A stretch of DNA of 64,000 bases, from contig NZ_JAHRWL010000001.1 of the NCBI RefSeq assembly GCF_019104745.1, forward strand, positions 1,283,001 to 1,347,000, given 5' to 3'. The DNA is from Thalassococcus arenae. GTDB lineage: Bacteria; Pseudomonadota; Alphaproteobacteria; Rhodobacterales; Rhodobacteraceae. The notes beneath the pieces were generated by a model. The model searched no databases. It saw nothing but the letters and a program-made list of their open reading frames with translations, and was not told where the DNA came from. A program made the position numbers and the translations under genes. Positions 46,687 to 55,089 of this stretch are shown here, piece by piece (the first letter of the stretch is position 1; each line of letters opens with the position of its first letter).

Positions 46687-47234
46687 TGCAGCCGCCCCCG
46701 CTTGGACCGGGGCGACCGGTAGACATCCGCCACCTGCGCGATCCGGGCATCGCCGATGCCGTCCTCGACCAGGTCGATCCGCTTCTTGTCGCGCTTGCGT
46801 TTGACGAATTCCTCCTCGACGTGGAATTCGTTCACGAAGTCCTGCACCCACGCCATAAGGCCGGGCGGCATGGCGACCTTTTCCACGATCTCCTCGCCGC
46901 TGTCGGTGTAATCCTGCGCCTCGTAGGGCGAGGCGGTGACAAGCGTGACCTCGAGCGGGCAGTCGCCCGGCTCGCCGCTGTCGCGCAGCACTACATAAAT
47001 CGACGGCACCTGAGCCATCAGTCCGTGTAGATAGGCTTCGGTGTCGGCGCCATGCAGTTCCAGCGTGACGGTAGCGGCGTGGAATTCGACCGTATCACCC
47101 TCTCGGCGCAGTTCGCGCCAGTCCGCAGGGCCGGCTCCGGGAAGAACGGCGACAGCGCGCCAACACCACTGGGCCCAGCGGGTCACGCCGGGCGCCTTTC
47201 GAAGCACCACACCGATCGGCATGGTGCGGTACAT
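46683..47234 (-). CDS. DUF3305 protein of formate dehydrogenase clusters
   Basis: About 183 residues from the ATG at 47234: MPIGVVLRKAPGVTRWAQWCWRAVAVLPGAG, then ELHGADTEAYLHGLMAQVPSIYVVLR, VTASPYEAQDY and a basic C terminus. Unknown function; first gene of the fdh operon. The ATG at 47354 would add 40 residues with no family match but has AGGA 5-6 bp upstream, so the longer form cannot be excluded; ATG 47222 is the shortest option. Confidence 0.83.
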   Translation of the reverse strand: MYRTMPIGVVLRKAPGVTRWAQWCWRAVAVLPGAGPADWRELRREGDTVEFHAATVTLELHGADTEAYLHGLMAQVPSIYVVLRDSGEPGDCPLEVTLVTASPYEAQDYTDSGEEIVEKVAMPPGLMAWVQDFVNEFHVEEEFVKRKRDKKRIDLVEDGIGDARIAQVADVYRSPRSKRGRLQ

Positions 47235-47459
47235 GTTCGGATTGTGGATCAACCCGTGTCCTCCCGAACGCCAGCTTGCGCCCGAAATCCGTGCCGACAA
47301 AGCGCGAATTTGTGCACGACGGTATTCTTCGCGACGCAAGGTCAATTTGGGCATGTTGTCCTGCTTCGGGTCACTGGAACGGTCGTTTTGTCCATCCCGA
47401 TTGAATCAGTCAGGAAACCAGCGGTCCGCCGATGGCCGAATCAGGGCATCGAATCATGC

Positions 47460-47501
47460 GGATTCCCACTGCGTGGCGACCGACAACAAGTGGGGGAATC
47501 C
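47460..47501. promoter_or_regulatory. Inverted repeat in the fdh divergent promoter region
   Basis: GGATTCCCACT (47460-47470) pairs with AGTGGGGGAATCC (47489-47501) with two extra Gs bulged. It lies between DUF3305 and the polyferredoxin gene. Possible operator or leader stem; no regulator can be named. The rest of the 47235-47591 gap has no ORF I trust. Confidence 0.4.
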
Positions 47502-47547
47502 GGTTGCCGGTGCTCGCGAATCATGACTACGCTGACCGAGCGAAGGG

Positions 47548-47579
47548 GTGGAAACCGGCCATCAAACCGGTGTTTCCAC
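47548..47579 (+). promoter_or_regulatory. Hairpin directly before the polyferredoxin ribosome site
   Basis: GTGGAAACCGG-ccatcaaa-CCGGTGTTTCCAC, a stem of about 11 bp with a 2-nt bulge. Its 3' edge is 1 nt from GGGGGG (47581-47586), the probable ribosome site of the ATG at 47592. Position suggests control of translation initiation or an RNA end element. Confidence 0.5.
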
Positions 47580-47591
47580 AGGGGGGAAACC

Positions 47592-49538
47592 ATGGTCAAG
47601 TCATTGATAACATGCGACTGTCTGGGTAGTCAGTCGGTTGATGCACAGGGGTTGTCCAAGGCCACCGGTCTGGATGTGCGCGCCCCCTGCACCGCGCTGT
47701 GCACCACCCAGATCGACCGGGCGGCCAAGGCGCTGGAGGCCGGCGACACGATGATTTGTTGCACCCAGGAGGCCCGGCTTTTCGAGGCGCTCGCCGACGA
47801 GATGCAGACCCCTGCCGCGCCGGTGCTGGATCTGCGCGACCGGGCCGGATGGTCCGCCGATCCGGCGTCGAAACTGCCCAAAATGTCCGCCCTGATCGCC
47901 GAGGCGCTGCTGCCCGCCCCGTCGTCGAAAAGTCTCGATGTCGTGTCCGAAGGGGTGTGCCTGATCCTTGGCCCGGCCAAGGTGGCCCTGGCCGCCGCCG
48001 AACAGCTTGCCCCGCATCTTGGCGTGACCGTGCTGCTGGGCGCCGAAGCCGATCTGCCCGACACCCGGGAGTTCGACGTCGTGGTCGGGCGGCTGCGCGG
48101 CATCACCGGCGCGCTGGGCCAGTTCGAGGCGCGCTTCGACGGGTTGCAACAGGTTCAGCCCGGCGGCCGCGGCGCGCGCAGTTTGACCGAACCGCGCGAC
48201 GATGCGACGTCGCATTGCGATATCGTGCTGGACCTGACCGGCAGCACGCCGCTGTTTTCGGCGCATGAAAAGCGCGAAGGATACCTGCGTGCCGACCCCA
48301 ACCACGCGCCCGGTGTCGCCGCCGCGATCCTGGCCGCGTCGCATCTGACCGGCACGTTCGAAAAACCGCTTTACGTCAAGACCGAACCGTTGCTTTGCGC
48401 CCATTCCCGTGCCGAACAGACCGGCTGCACCCGCTGCCTCGACCTGTGCCCCACCGGGGCGATCACACCCGACGGCGATCATGTCAGCGTCGATCCGATG
48501 ATCTGTGCCGGATGCGGCGCCTGTTCCGCGGTCTGCCCCTCCGGTGCCATCGGTTATGATGCCCCGCCGGTCGATCTGACCTTCCGCCGCGTGCAGACCC
48601 TTGCCAAGGCCTATCGCGATGCCGGCGGTGTCGCGCCGCGGCTGCTGGTGCATGGCGATTTCGGCGCGGAAATGATCCGCCTGTCCGCGCGCCACGGCGA
48701 CGGCCTGCCCGCCGATGTCATCCCGCTCGAGATGGCGGCGGTCGGCGCCTTCGGCCATGCCGAAATGGTGGCGGCCCTGGCTGCCGGGTTCGCGGATATC
48801 CACGTGGTGCCCAATCCCGGTACCGACCGCGCTGCGCTGTCGGCGCAGATCGCTTTGGCCTGCGCCATCGGTGGCGACCGTGTCGCGCTGCTGGACACCC
48901 AGGACCCAGATGCGCTTTCGCAGACCCTGTTTGCCGGCACCGATGCCCAGCCCTGCGCGGCGCCGGTCCGCCCCATGGGCACGCGGCGCCAAATCACCCG
49001 TCAGGCCGCCCGCGCGCTGCATCCCGGCACTGACAGCCTGCCGTTGCCCGACGGCGCGCCGTACGGCGCCGTGCTGGTGGATACCGATGCTTGCACGCTG
49101 TGCCTGTCCTGTGTTTCGCTTTGCCCGTCCGGCGCTCTGGGCGACAATCCCGACATGCCGCAACTGCGCTTTCAGGAAGACGCGTGCCTGCAATGCGGGT
49201 TGTGCGCCAATATCTGCCCCGAGGACGCGATCACCTATGAACCGCGACTGGATCTGAGCGACGCTGCCCTGTCACAACGGGTTCTGAACGAGGAAGAGCC
49301 GTTCGCCTGCGTCGAATGCGGAGCCCTGTTCGGGTCGAAATCCACCATCGACCGGATTACCGAAAAGCTGACCGGCCATTCGATGTTTTCCGATCCCGGC
49401 AAGCTGCGGATGATCCAGATGTGCGACGATTGCCGCGTGAATGCGCAGTACCATTCGGAAAACAACCCCTTTGCCGGCGGCGAGCGGCCCAGGGTGCGCA
49501 CCACCGACGATTACCTCAGCAAGCGGCGCGATCACTGA
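47592..49538 (+). CDS. Polyferredoxin of formate dehydrogenase cluster (four 4Fe-4S motifs)
   Basis: 648 residues, no signal peptide, so cytosolic. The N-terminal region has ITCDCLGS and CTALC. Fe-S motifs start at Cys279 (CTRCLDLCPTGAI), Cys305 (CAGCGACSAVCPSGAI), Cys501 (CTLCLSCVSLCPSGAL) and Cys532 (CLQCGLCANICPEDAI). A zinc-ribbon-like CVEC (573) / CDDC (611) pair closes the protein. The ~160 residues between the two Fe-S pairs (340-500) look like a degenerate Rossmann domain. Such proteins recur in fdh clusters with DUF3305/3306; the role is undefined, perhaps electron supply for maturation. Confidence 0.87.
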   Translation: MVKSLITCDCLGSQSVDAQGLSKATGLDVRAPCTALCTTQIDRAAKALEAGDTMICCTQEARLFEALADEMQTPAAPVLDLRDRAGWSADPASKLPKMSALIAEALLPAPSSKSLDVVSEGVCLILGPAKVALAAAEQLAPHLGVTVLLGAEADLPDTREFDVVVGRLRGITGALGQFEARFDGLQQVQPGGRGARSLTEPRDDATSHCDIVLDLTGSTPLFSAHEKREGYLRADPNHAPGVAAAILAASHLTGTFEKPLYVKTEPLLCAHSRAEQTGCTRCLDLCPTGAITPDGDHVSVDPMICAGCGACSAVCPSGAIGYDAPPVDLTFRRVQTLAKAYRDAGGVAPRLLVHGDFGAEMIRLSARHGDGLPADVIPLEMAAVGAFGHAEMVAALAAGFADIHVVPNPGTDRAALSAQIALACAIGGDRVALLDTQDPDALSQTLFAGTDAQPCAAPVRPMGTRRQITRQAARALHPGTDSLPLPDGAPYGAVLVDTDACTLCLSCVSLCPSGALGDNPDMPQLRFQEDACLQCGLCANICPEDAITYEPRLDLSDAALSQRVLNEEEPFACVECGALFGSKSTIDRITEKLTGHSMFSDPGKLRMIQMCDDCRVNAQYHSENNPFAGGERPRVRTTDDYLSKRRDH

Positions 49539-50278
49539 TGCTGGATCGGGGCGCCCAGGTCGGCAGCGGACAGGCTGCCTACATAGGCCATGATGGCCGA
49601 AAGCTCGTCCAGCGTCATCACGACCGGCACGATGGGCGACGGGCGGTCCAGCGGAAAGGGCGGCGTCACGCCATCGACCTGTGTGAACGAGGGATGCGGG
49701 TTCAGCACGTAGAACGCGCTGAACCGGTCGATCCAGTCGCCCAGGCTGCGCAGCACGAAAAAGCTGGGGGTCGAACCGATCGAGTTCATCCGACCGGCCT
49801 CTTCGACGACATGGCAGCGGGCGCATTTGGCGCGCGACACGTCGTGGCCCAGTTTCGGATCGCCTTCCAGTTCCACCGCCGCCACCTCGGCCACGCGGTC
49901 GCTGGGCGGGGCGAACAGGGGCGTGCCCTCGGGCGCAAAGCCGGTGATCGTGTTCAGGCCGATTTCGGATGTCAGCCAATCCGCCAGTTTCTGGGTGCCG
50001 GGATGGTCGGCGGCGTTCACCGCCATGTGCCATGTCGCGCCCGCCCCCTCGAACAGCGCGCGGCCCTCGGAACCCAGCACCAGGTCGGCCTGTTCCGGGG
50101 TTTCGACCCGTTCGATCCGCACCTGGGTCTTGAGCGAAAAGCGCGGCAGGATATGTTTCAGCAACCCCGTTTCGTCGAGACCGGCAGGGGCGTGAAGCCG
50201 AACAAGCCTGTCATCGGCCAGCGCCGTCAGCGGCGCCAGGCACAGCAGGCAGACAGCGATCCATACACGCAAAGCCAT
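49532..50278 (-). CDS. Periplasmic cytochrome c with a TupA-like N-terminal half
   Basis: 248 residues: signal peptide (1-21), a ~110-residue segment resembling a shrunken tungstate-binding protein, then cytochrome c with heme motif CARCH at 152-156. The N half shares the layout of TupA encoded 3 kb away: LADWLTSEIGLNTITGFAPEGTPLF compares with LETWLTSDRARALIDGY. The C half has a long FFVLRSLGDWIDRFSAFYVLNPHPSF and a TLDELSAIMAYVGSL helix. Converges on the polyferredoxin with a 7-bp overlap. Electron partner unknown. Confidence 0.8.
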   Translation of the reverse strand: MALRVWIAVCLLCLAPLTALADDRLVRLHAPAGLDETGLLKHILPRFSLKTQVRIERVETPEQADLVLGSEGRALFEGAGATWHMAVNAADHPGTQKLADWLTSEIGLNTITGFAPEGTPLFAPPSDRVAEVAAVELEGDPKLGHDVSRAKCARCHVVEEAGRMNSIGSTPSFFVLRSLGDWIDRFSAFYVLNPHPSFTQVDGVTPPFPLDRPSPIVPVVMTLDELSAIMAYVGSLSAADLGAPIQHQ

Positions 50279-50335
50279 CCGTCAAGCCTAGGGCCGGGAT
50301 TGCCTTTGCGTCAATCCGGACGATAGGAGGACACA

Positions 50336-50527
50336 ATGAGCGACGATTTCAACATGTCGATGCGGAAATTCCTGAAGCAGGTCGGCGTGACCTCGCAACA
50401 GGCCATCGAAGAGGCGCTGCGCAAGGCCGGCGACAGCGGCAAGGCCTACAAGATCAAGGCCGTCGTTACCATCGACGAACTGGACATGACCCATGTGGTC
50501 GAAGGCGAGATCAAGAGCGGGGACTGA
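50336..50527 (+). CDS. DUF6494 family small protein
   Basis: 63 residues, MSDDFNMSMRKFLKQVGVTSQ with a basic helix, then AVVTIDELDMTHVVEGEI. I recognise the DUF6494 pattern; function unknown. AGGAGG 6 bp before the ATG. First of a four-gene run with 3-bp, -4 and -4 spacings, so an operon with mrp. Confidence 0.8.
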   Translation: MSDDFNMSMRKFLKQVGVTSQQAIEEALRKAGDSGKAYKIKAVVTIDELDMTHVVEGEIKSGD

Positions 50528-50530
50528 CAC

Positions 50531-51601
50531 GTGGCGGCAAGCAGAGAGGCGGTTCTCGAGGCTCTCAAGACGATCCCCGATCCCGTGGGCGACGGCGATA
50601 TCGTCGCCAGCGGCGTGGTGCGGGCGCTGAACGTGAGCGCGGATGGCGCGGTGCGGTTCGTCATGGAAATCGCACCCAGCCAGGCCAAGGCCTATGAGGC
50701 CATCAAGGCGCAGGCCGAAACCGCGCTTGCGGCGGTCGAAGGCATAGGGGCGGTGTCGATCGTGATGACCGGTCACACCGAAAAGGCACCGCCGCCCGAT
50801 CTGAAACCGCAGCGCAAGGCGGAACCCCAGGGTCCGCAAAAGATCCCCGGCGTGAACCACATCATCGCCATCGCCAGCGGCAAGGGCGGCGTGGGCAAGT
50901 CGACCGTTTCGTCGAACCTGGCCTGTGCCCTGGCCGCGCAGGGCCGGCGCGTCGGTCTGCTGGATGCCGATGTCTACGGCCCCTCGCAGCCACGGATGCT
51001 GGGCGTCAGCGGCCGTCCGGCCAGCCCCGACGGCAAGACCATCCTCCCGATGCGCAACCACGGCGTGACGATGATGTCGATCGGCCTGATGACGAACGAG
51101 GACCAGGCCGTGGTCTGGCGCGGCCCGATGCTGATGGGCGCGTTGCAACAGATGATGACGCAGGTGCAGTGGGGCGCGCTCGACGTTCTGATCGTCGATC
51201 TTCCGCCCGGAACGGGCGACGTGCAGATGACGTTGACCCAGAAATTCCATGTCGATGGCGCGGTCGTGGTGTCGACCCCGCAGGATGTCGCGCTTCTGGA
51301 CGCGCGCAAGGGCATCGACATGTTCAAGCAGCTCAGGGTGCCGATCCTGGGCATGGTCGAGAACATGTCGACGCATATCTGTTCGAAATGCGGGCATGAG
51401 GAACATGTCTTCGGTCATGGCGGCGTGGCGACCGAGGCCGCCAAGCTGGGCGTGCCGTTGCTGGCCGAAGTGCCCCTGGACCTGCAGATCCGATTGGCTT
51501 CGGACGGCGGCGCGCCGATCACCGTCAGCCAGCCCGACAGCGCGCAGGCGCAGGCGTTCCACGACATCGCCAAGGCGCTGGTGGCACAGGGGGTGGCGTG
51601 A
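50531..51601 (+). CDS. Mrp/ApbC family Fe-S cluster carrier ATPase
   Basis: 356 residues from a GTG: N-terminal MIP18/DUF59 domain (about 1-80), deviant Walker A ASGKGGVGKSTVSSNLA near residue 118, DADVYGPSQPRMLG, VDLPPGTGDVQMTL and the CSKCG (CXXC) motif that bridges an Fe-S cluster in the dimer. Scaffold or carrier for 4Fe-4S delivery. Placement beside fdh genes suggests dedicated loading, but it may be the cell's general Mrp. Confidence 0.92.
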   Translation: MAASREAVLEALKTIPDPVGDGDIVASGVVRALNVSADGAVRFVMEIAPSQAKAYEAIKAQAETALAAVEGIGAVSIVMTGHTEKAPPPDLKPQRKAEPQGPQKIPGVNHIIAIASGKGGVGKSTVSSNLACALAAQGRRVGLLDADVYGPSQPRMLGVSGRPASPDGKTILPMRNHGVTMMSIGLMTNEDQAVVWRGPMLMGALQQMMTQVQWGALDVLIVDLPPGTGDVQMTLTQKFHVDGAVVVSTPQDVALLDARKGIDMFKQLRVPILGMVENMSTHICSKCGHEEHVFGHGGVATEAAKLGVPLLAEVPLDLQIRLASDGGAPITVSQPDSAQAQAFHDIAKALVAQGVA

Positions 51602-52302
51602 GCGAGACGCTGACATTCCCGCCGCTCATGACCGGCGAGCCCACGGCGGGCGACGTGATGGAGCGCGCCGCCTTGCGGGCGACCATGGGCTGCGATGCCG
51701 GCCTGGTGGTCTACAACCTGGGCGCCGATGCGCTGTCGGCCGCTTTGGTCTTTGCCCCCGAGGTGCCGTTGGCGCAGGCCATGGCGATGCTGCCGCTTTG
51801 CGGTGTCGGCTTCCAGAACGCGCTTGGCGCGCTGGCCCCGCCCGAGGTCGCCGTGCATCTGGATTGGGCCGGCGGCATCCGCATCAACGGCGCGCGCTGC
51901 GGCGGGTTCCGGGTGGCAGCGTCCGGCAGCGACCCCGATGCGGTGCCCGATTGGCTGGTCGTCGGTCTTTTCCTGCCGCTCTGGCCCGCCAGCGACACGC
52001 CCGGCGACACGCCCGACGATACCGCGCTTTATGCCGAAGGCTGCGCCGATGTGCAGGCGCCGCTGCTGGTCGAGGCCTGGGCGCGGCACACGCTGAACTG
52101 GATCGGCCGCTGGGAAAGCGGCGGCAACAAGGTGCTGCACGACGAATGGCGCGGGCTGGCCCATGGTATCGGCGAGCAAACCACCCAAGGCGGGCTGACC
52201 GGCACCTTCCTGGGCGTCGACGATGCTTTCGGGATGCTGCTGCGCGATGCCGAGACAACCCATCTGATCCCGCTAACCACGGTGCTGGAGGACCTCGCAT
52301 GA
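51598..52302 (+). CDS. Biotin/lipoate A/B protein ligase-like protein
   Basis: 234 residues with the BPL/LplA/LipB-like fold: LDWAGGIRINGARCGGFRVAAS (cf. the biotin ligase K-W-P-N-D strand), LVVGLFLPLW, and a C-terminal TQGGLTGTFLGVDDAFGMLLRD that resembles the ligase C domain (DUF4444 type). The usual catalytic Lys after the G-G is not clear (Arg/Cys/Gly instead), so activity is doubtful. GTGA overlap with mrp; ATGA with the next gene. Confidence 0.75.
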   Translation: MSETLTFPPLMTGEPTAGDVMERAALRATMGCDAGLVVYNLGADALSAALVFAPEVPLAQAMAMLPLCGVGFQNALGALAPPEVAVHLDWAGGIRINGARCGGFRVAASGSDPDAVPDWLVVGLFLPLWPASDTPGDTPDDTALYAEGCADVQAPLLVEAWARHTLNWIGRWESGGNKVLHDEWRGLAHGIGEQTTQGGLTGTFLGVDDAFGMLLRDAETTHLIPLTTVLEDLA

Positions 52303-52793
52303 AACTGGCCCGCGCGATCCATTTCGACGAAAGCGACATGCGCGTCTTCGCCTCGCCCGCGCGCACCGGTGAATGGTGCATTTCCGGCGGGTTCGAGTTT
52401 TCAGACTGGACCGAGGCCGATCTTGCCGGAAAGGCGCGCCAGGCGTTTTCCAACGGCTGGTTCGGCCTGGAAACCGGTGGGCGGGTGACGTTCGTCGCGG
52501 TGACGCAGGTCGAGCCGGCCGAGATCGAAACCCTGACCGACCTGCTGGCACGGCATTTCGTCACCTATTACGGCGCGCCCTCGGTTGACGCCGCCCGCCC
52601 CGTCGCCGCCGAGGAACTGGCGCAGATGGCCGATCTATGCGCCGATTTCGACCCGAACACGCTGTTGACGGTGGCGCGGGAATTGACCGCGTCGGGGGTG
52701 CGCGAGGCCTATCGCAGCATCGAGCCCGACGCGGCGGGGCTGGAGCAATTCGCCATTCACGGCGATCTCGATGAACCGGGGCACAGCCACTAG
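52299..52793 (+). CDS. DUF6505 family protein
   Basis: 164 residues, MKLARAIHFDESDMRVFA, EWCISGGFEFSDW, LAGKARQAFSNGWFGLETGGRVTFV, then an acidic C-terminal half. I recognise the DUF6505 pattern, which travels with DUF6494 and the ligase-like gene. No known function, no signal or membrane segment. The open frame upstream of 52299 is the wrong-frame shadow of mrp and the ligase. Confidence 0.75.
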   Translation: MKLARAIHFDESDMRVFASPARTGEWCISGGFEFSDWTEADLAGKARQAFSNGWFGLETGGRVTFVAVTQVEPAEIETLTDLLARHFVTYYGAPSVDAARPVAAEELAQMADLCADFDPNTLLTVARELTASGVREAYRSIEPDAAGLEQFAIHGDLDEPGHSH

Positions 52794-52806
52794 GCCAGCC
52801 ACGCCG

Positions 52807-53604
52807 TTACCTTGCGTTGAACACGAACAGCGGCTGACCGTTGATCGCGTAGCCATCGATCAGCGCGCGGGCGCGGTCGGATGTCAGCCAGGTTTCCAGC
52901 TGCGCGGCAAGGTCGGCTTTGACATGGGGATGCAGGGCGGGGCTGACCGGCAGATAGGCGTATTGATTGAACAACGCCGGATCGCCAGCGAACAGCAGCG
53001 CCAGATCGCCCTTGTTGCCGAAATTCAACCAGCTTGCCCGGTCCGACAGGATATAGGCACCCAGGCCCGACGCGGTGTTCAGCGCCGCCCCCATGCCCGC
53101 GCCGACGGCCTTGTACCAATCGCCGAAACCGGTCGGGTCCAGATCCGCTTGTGCCCACAGCGCCAATTCCATCTTGTGCGTACCGCTGTCGTCACCCCGG
53201 CTGACGAAATCCGCCTCGGTCGCCGCGATTCGCTTCAGGACTTCGGCTGCGCTTGGGGCGGTGGCTGTTTCGGCCGGATCACCGGACGGGCCGACAAAGA
53301 CGAAATCGTTGTACATGATCTCGCGACGATGGGTGCCGAAACCCGCAGCGACGAATGCCTCCTCGGCTGCGCGGGAATGCACCAGGATCGCATCCACATC
53401 CCCGGCCTCGCCCAGCTTCAGCGCCTGTCCGGTGCCGACGACCAGCAGTTGCACCTCAAGCCCCAGGTCCTCCTGGATGGCTGGCAGAAGGACATCGGCC
53501 AGGCCGGAATTGTGGAACGATGTGGTCACCGCCATGCGCATCGTGTCCGCTGCCGCCGTGCTGGCGCTCAGCATTGCCGCAAACACTCCGATCAGGATTT
53601 TCAT
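52807..53604 (-). CDS. tupA: Tungstate ABC transporter substrate-binding protein TupA
   Basis: 265 residues: signal peptide (1-19, AAAD), then TTSFHNSGLADVLLP, VVGTGQALKLGEAGDVDAILVHSRAAEE and SRGDDSGTHKMELALW, the TupA-type anion-binding pattern rather than ModA. ATGA overlap with tupC. Supplies tungstate, probably for the formate dehydrogenase. Confidence 0.88.
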   Translation of the reverse strand: MKILIGVFAAMLSASTAAADTMRMAVTTSFHNSGLADVLLPAIQEDLGLEVQLLVVGTGQALKLGEAGDVDAILVHSRAAEEAFVAAGFGTHRREIMYNDFVFVGPSGDPAETATAPSAAEVLKRIAATEADFVSRGDDSGTHKMELALWAQADLDPTGFGDWYKAVGAGMGAALNTASGLGAYILSDRASWLNFGNKGDLALLFAGDPALFNQYAYLPVSPALHPHVKADLAAQLETWLTSDRARALIDGYAINGQPLFVFNAR

Positions 53605-54314
53605 TCCACGATATCTCCGTTCAGAAAGGCGCGCGCCTCAGTGGTTTGCGGCGTGTCGAAAAACGCGGGCGAGGTCTGGCGTTCATGTACCCGCCCACCC
53701 AACAGGAACACAACTTCGTCGGCGAGGCGGCGGGCCTGGCCCATGTCGTGTGTCGACAGGATCAGCCGGGTTCCGGCGGCCTTCGCGTCTTGCAGGATCG
53801 TCTCGATCTCGCGCGTGGCGCGTCCGTCGAGCGAGGCGCAGGGTTCGTCCAGGAACACCAGACGCGGTTCGACGATCAGCGCACGGGCCAACGCCAATTT
53901 CTGCTGTTCGCCGCCCGACAGAACGGTGGCCGATCGCTCCAGCGCATGTCCCAGACCCACGCGGCCGGCCCAGTAGCGTGCCTTGTCATGCGCCTGCGCC
54001 CGACTCGCGCCGCGCATTCGCAATGGATAGGCGATATTGGCCTCGACCGTCCGGCGCAGCATGACCGGCTGCTGAAAGACAAAGGCCTGGTGGTGCCGCG
54101 CTTCCTCCAGCCCGCAGGCCCAGTCGATCCGGCCGGATGTCAGCCGTGCGGCGCCATGCAGCAGTCGCAGCAGCGTCGTCTTGCCGGCGCCGTTCGGACC
54201 GATCACCACCGTGACACCTTTGGCGCCCAGGTCCAGGTCGACCGGTCCGACCAGTTGCTTGCCACGCCGCGACGTGCCCGCGCCGCGCACGATCAGCGGA
54301 AAGAGATCGGTCAC
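53601..54314 (-). CDS. tupC: Tungstate ABC transporter ATPase TupC
   Basis: 237 residues from a GTG at 54314 (GTGA overlap with tupB). Walker A IGPNGAGKTTLLRLL, Q-loop FVFQQPVMLRRTV, signature LSGGEQQKLALARAL, Walker B LVFLDEPCASLD, and switch His STHDMGQA. Order tupB-tupC-tupA. Confidence 0.9.
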   Translation of the reverse strand: MTDLFPLIVRGAGTSRRGKQLVGPVDLDLGAKGVTVVIGPNGAGKTTLLRLLHGAARLTSGRIDWACGLEEARHHQAFVFQQPVMLRRTVEANIAYPLRMRGASRAQAHDKARYWAGRVGLGHALERSATVLSGGEQQKLALARALIVEPRLVFLDEPCASLDGRATREIETILQDAKAAGTRLILSTHDMGQARRLADEVVFLLGGRVHERQTSPAFFDTPQTTEARAFLNGDIVE

Positions 54315-55015
54315 CAGCGTCCCTCCCGTTCGGTGCGGCTGAGCCAGTGGATCGCCACGTTGACCGAAATCGCCAGTCCGATCAGGACAAAGCCCAGACC
54401 AAGCGCCAAAGCGAATTCGCCCTTGCCGGTTTCCAGCGCGATCGCCGTGGTCAGCACCCGCGTTGCATGGTCGATATTGCCGCCGACGATCATGATCGCA
54501 CCAACCTCGCCGATGGCCCGGCCAAATCCGGCCAGCGCGGCGGTCAGCAAGGCCCGGCGCGCGTCCCAGAGCAGCGTCATGATCTTCTGACGCTGGGTGA
54601 CGTTCATCGAGATCAGCAGGTCGTGGTAATCGGTCCACAGATCGCGCAGCGACTGGTGCGCGATGGACGCGATCAGCGGCACGATGATGATGACCTGCGC
54701 GATGATCATCGCGGTCGGCGTGAACAAAAGCCCCAGCACTCCCAGCGGTCCCGAGCGCGACAGCAAGACATAGACCACAAGGCCCACGACGACGGGTGGC
54801 AGGCCCATCAGTGCGTTCAGCACGGCGATGGTGCCACGCCGCCAGCGAAAGCGGCGCACGGTCAGCAGCGCGGCCAGCGGAAAGGCGATGACGCTGGCGA
54901 TGACCAGCGCCGTCAGCGACACGCGCAGCGACCGCACCGCGATTTCCCACAATTCGGGGTCGAACGACACGACAAGCCAGACCGCCTGGGACAGCCCGTC
55001 CCAAAGATCGCCCAT
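54311..55015 (-). CDS. tupB: Tungstate ABC transporter permease TupB
   Basis: 234 residues with five to six helices and the binding-protein-dependent permease motif AALAGFGRAIGEVGAIMIVGGN. First gene of the transporter operon, followed by tupC by a 4-bp overlap. Confidence 0.9.
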   Translation of the reverse strand: MGDLWDGLSQAVWLVVSFDPELWEIAVRSLRVSLTALVIASVIAFPLAALLTVRRFRWRRGTIAVLNALMGLPPVVVGLVVYVLLSRSGPLGVLGLLFTPTAMIIAQVIIIVPLIASIAHQSLRDLWTDYHDLLISMNVTQRQKIMTLLWDARRALLTAALAGFGRAIGEVGAIMIVGGNIDHATRVLTTAIALETGKGEFALALGLGFVLIGLAISVNVAIHWLSRTEREGRW

Positions 55016-55089
55016 GCGCGCTTCCCCCCGTTGGTCTTCTTTCGGGCGTCACATTACCCATCAGAACACCGGGTGATAGGGGGCAACGC

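Noticed and set aside
51249-52298. Long plus-strand ORF upstream of DUF6505
   Set aside because: Arg/Cys/Ser-rich wrong-frame reading of mrp and the ligase-like gene; the real start is the ATG at 52299.
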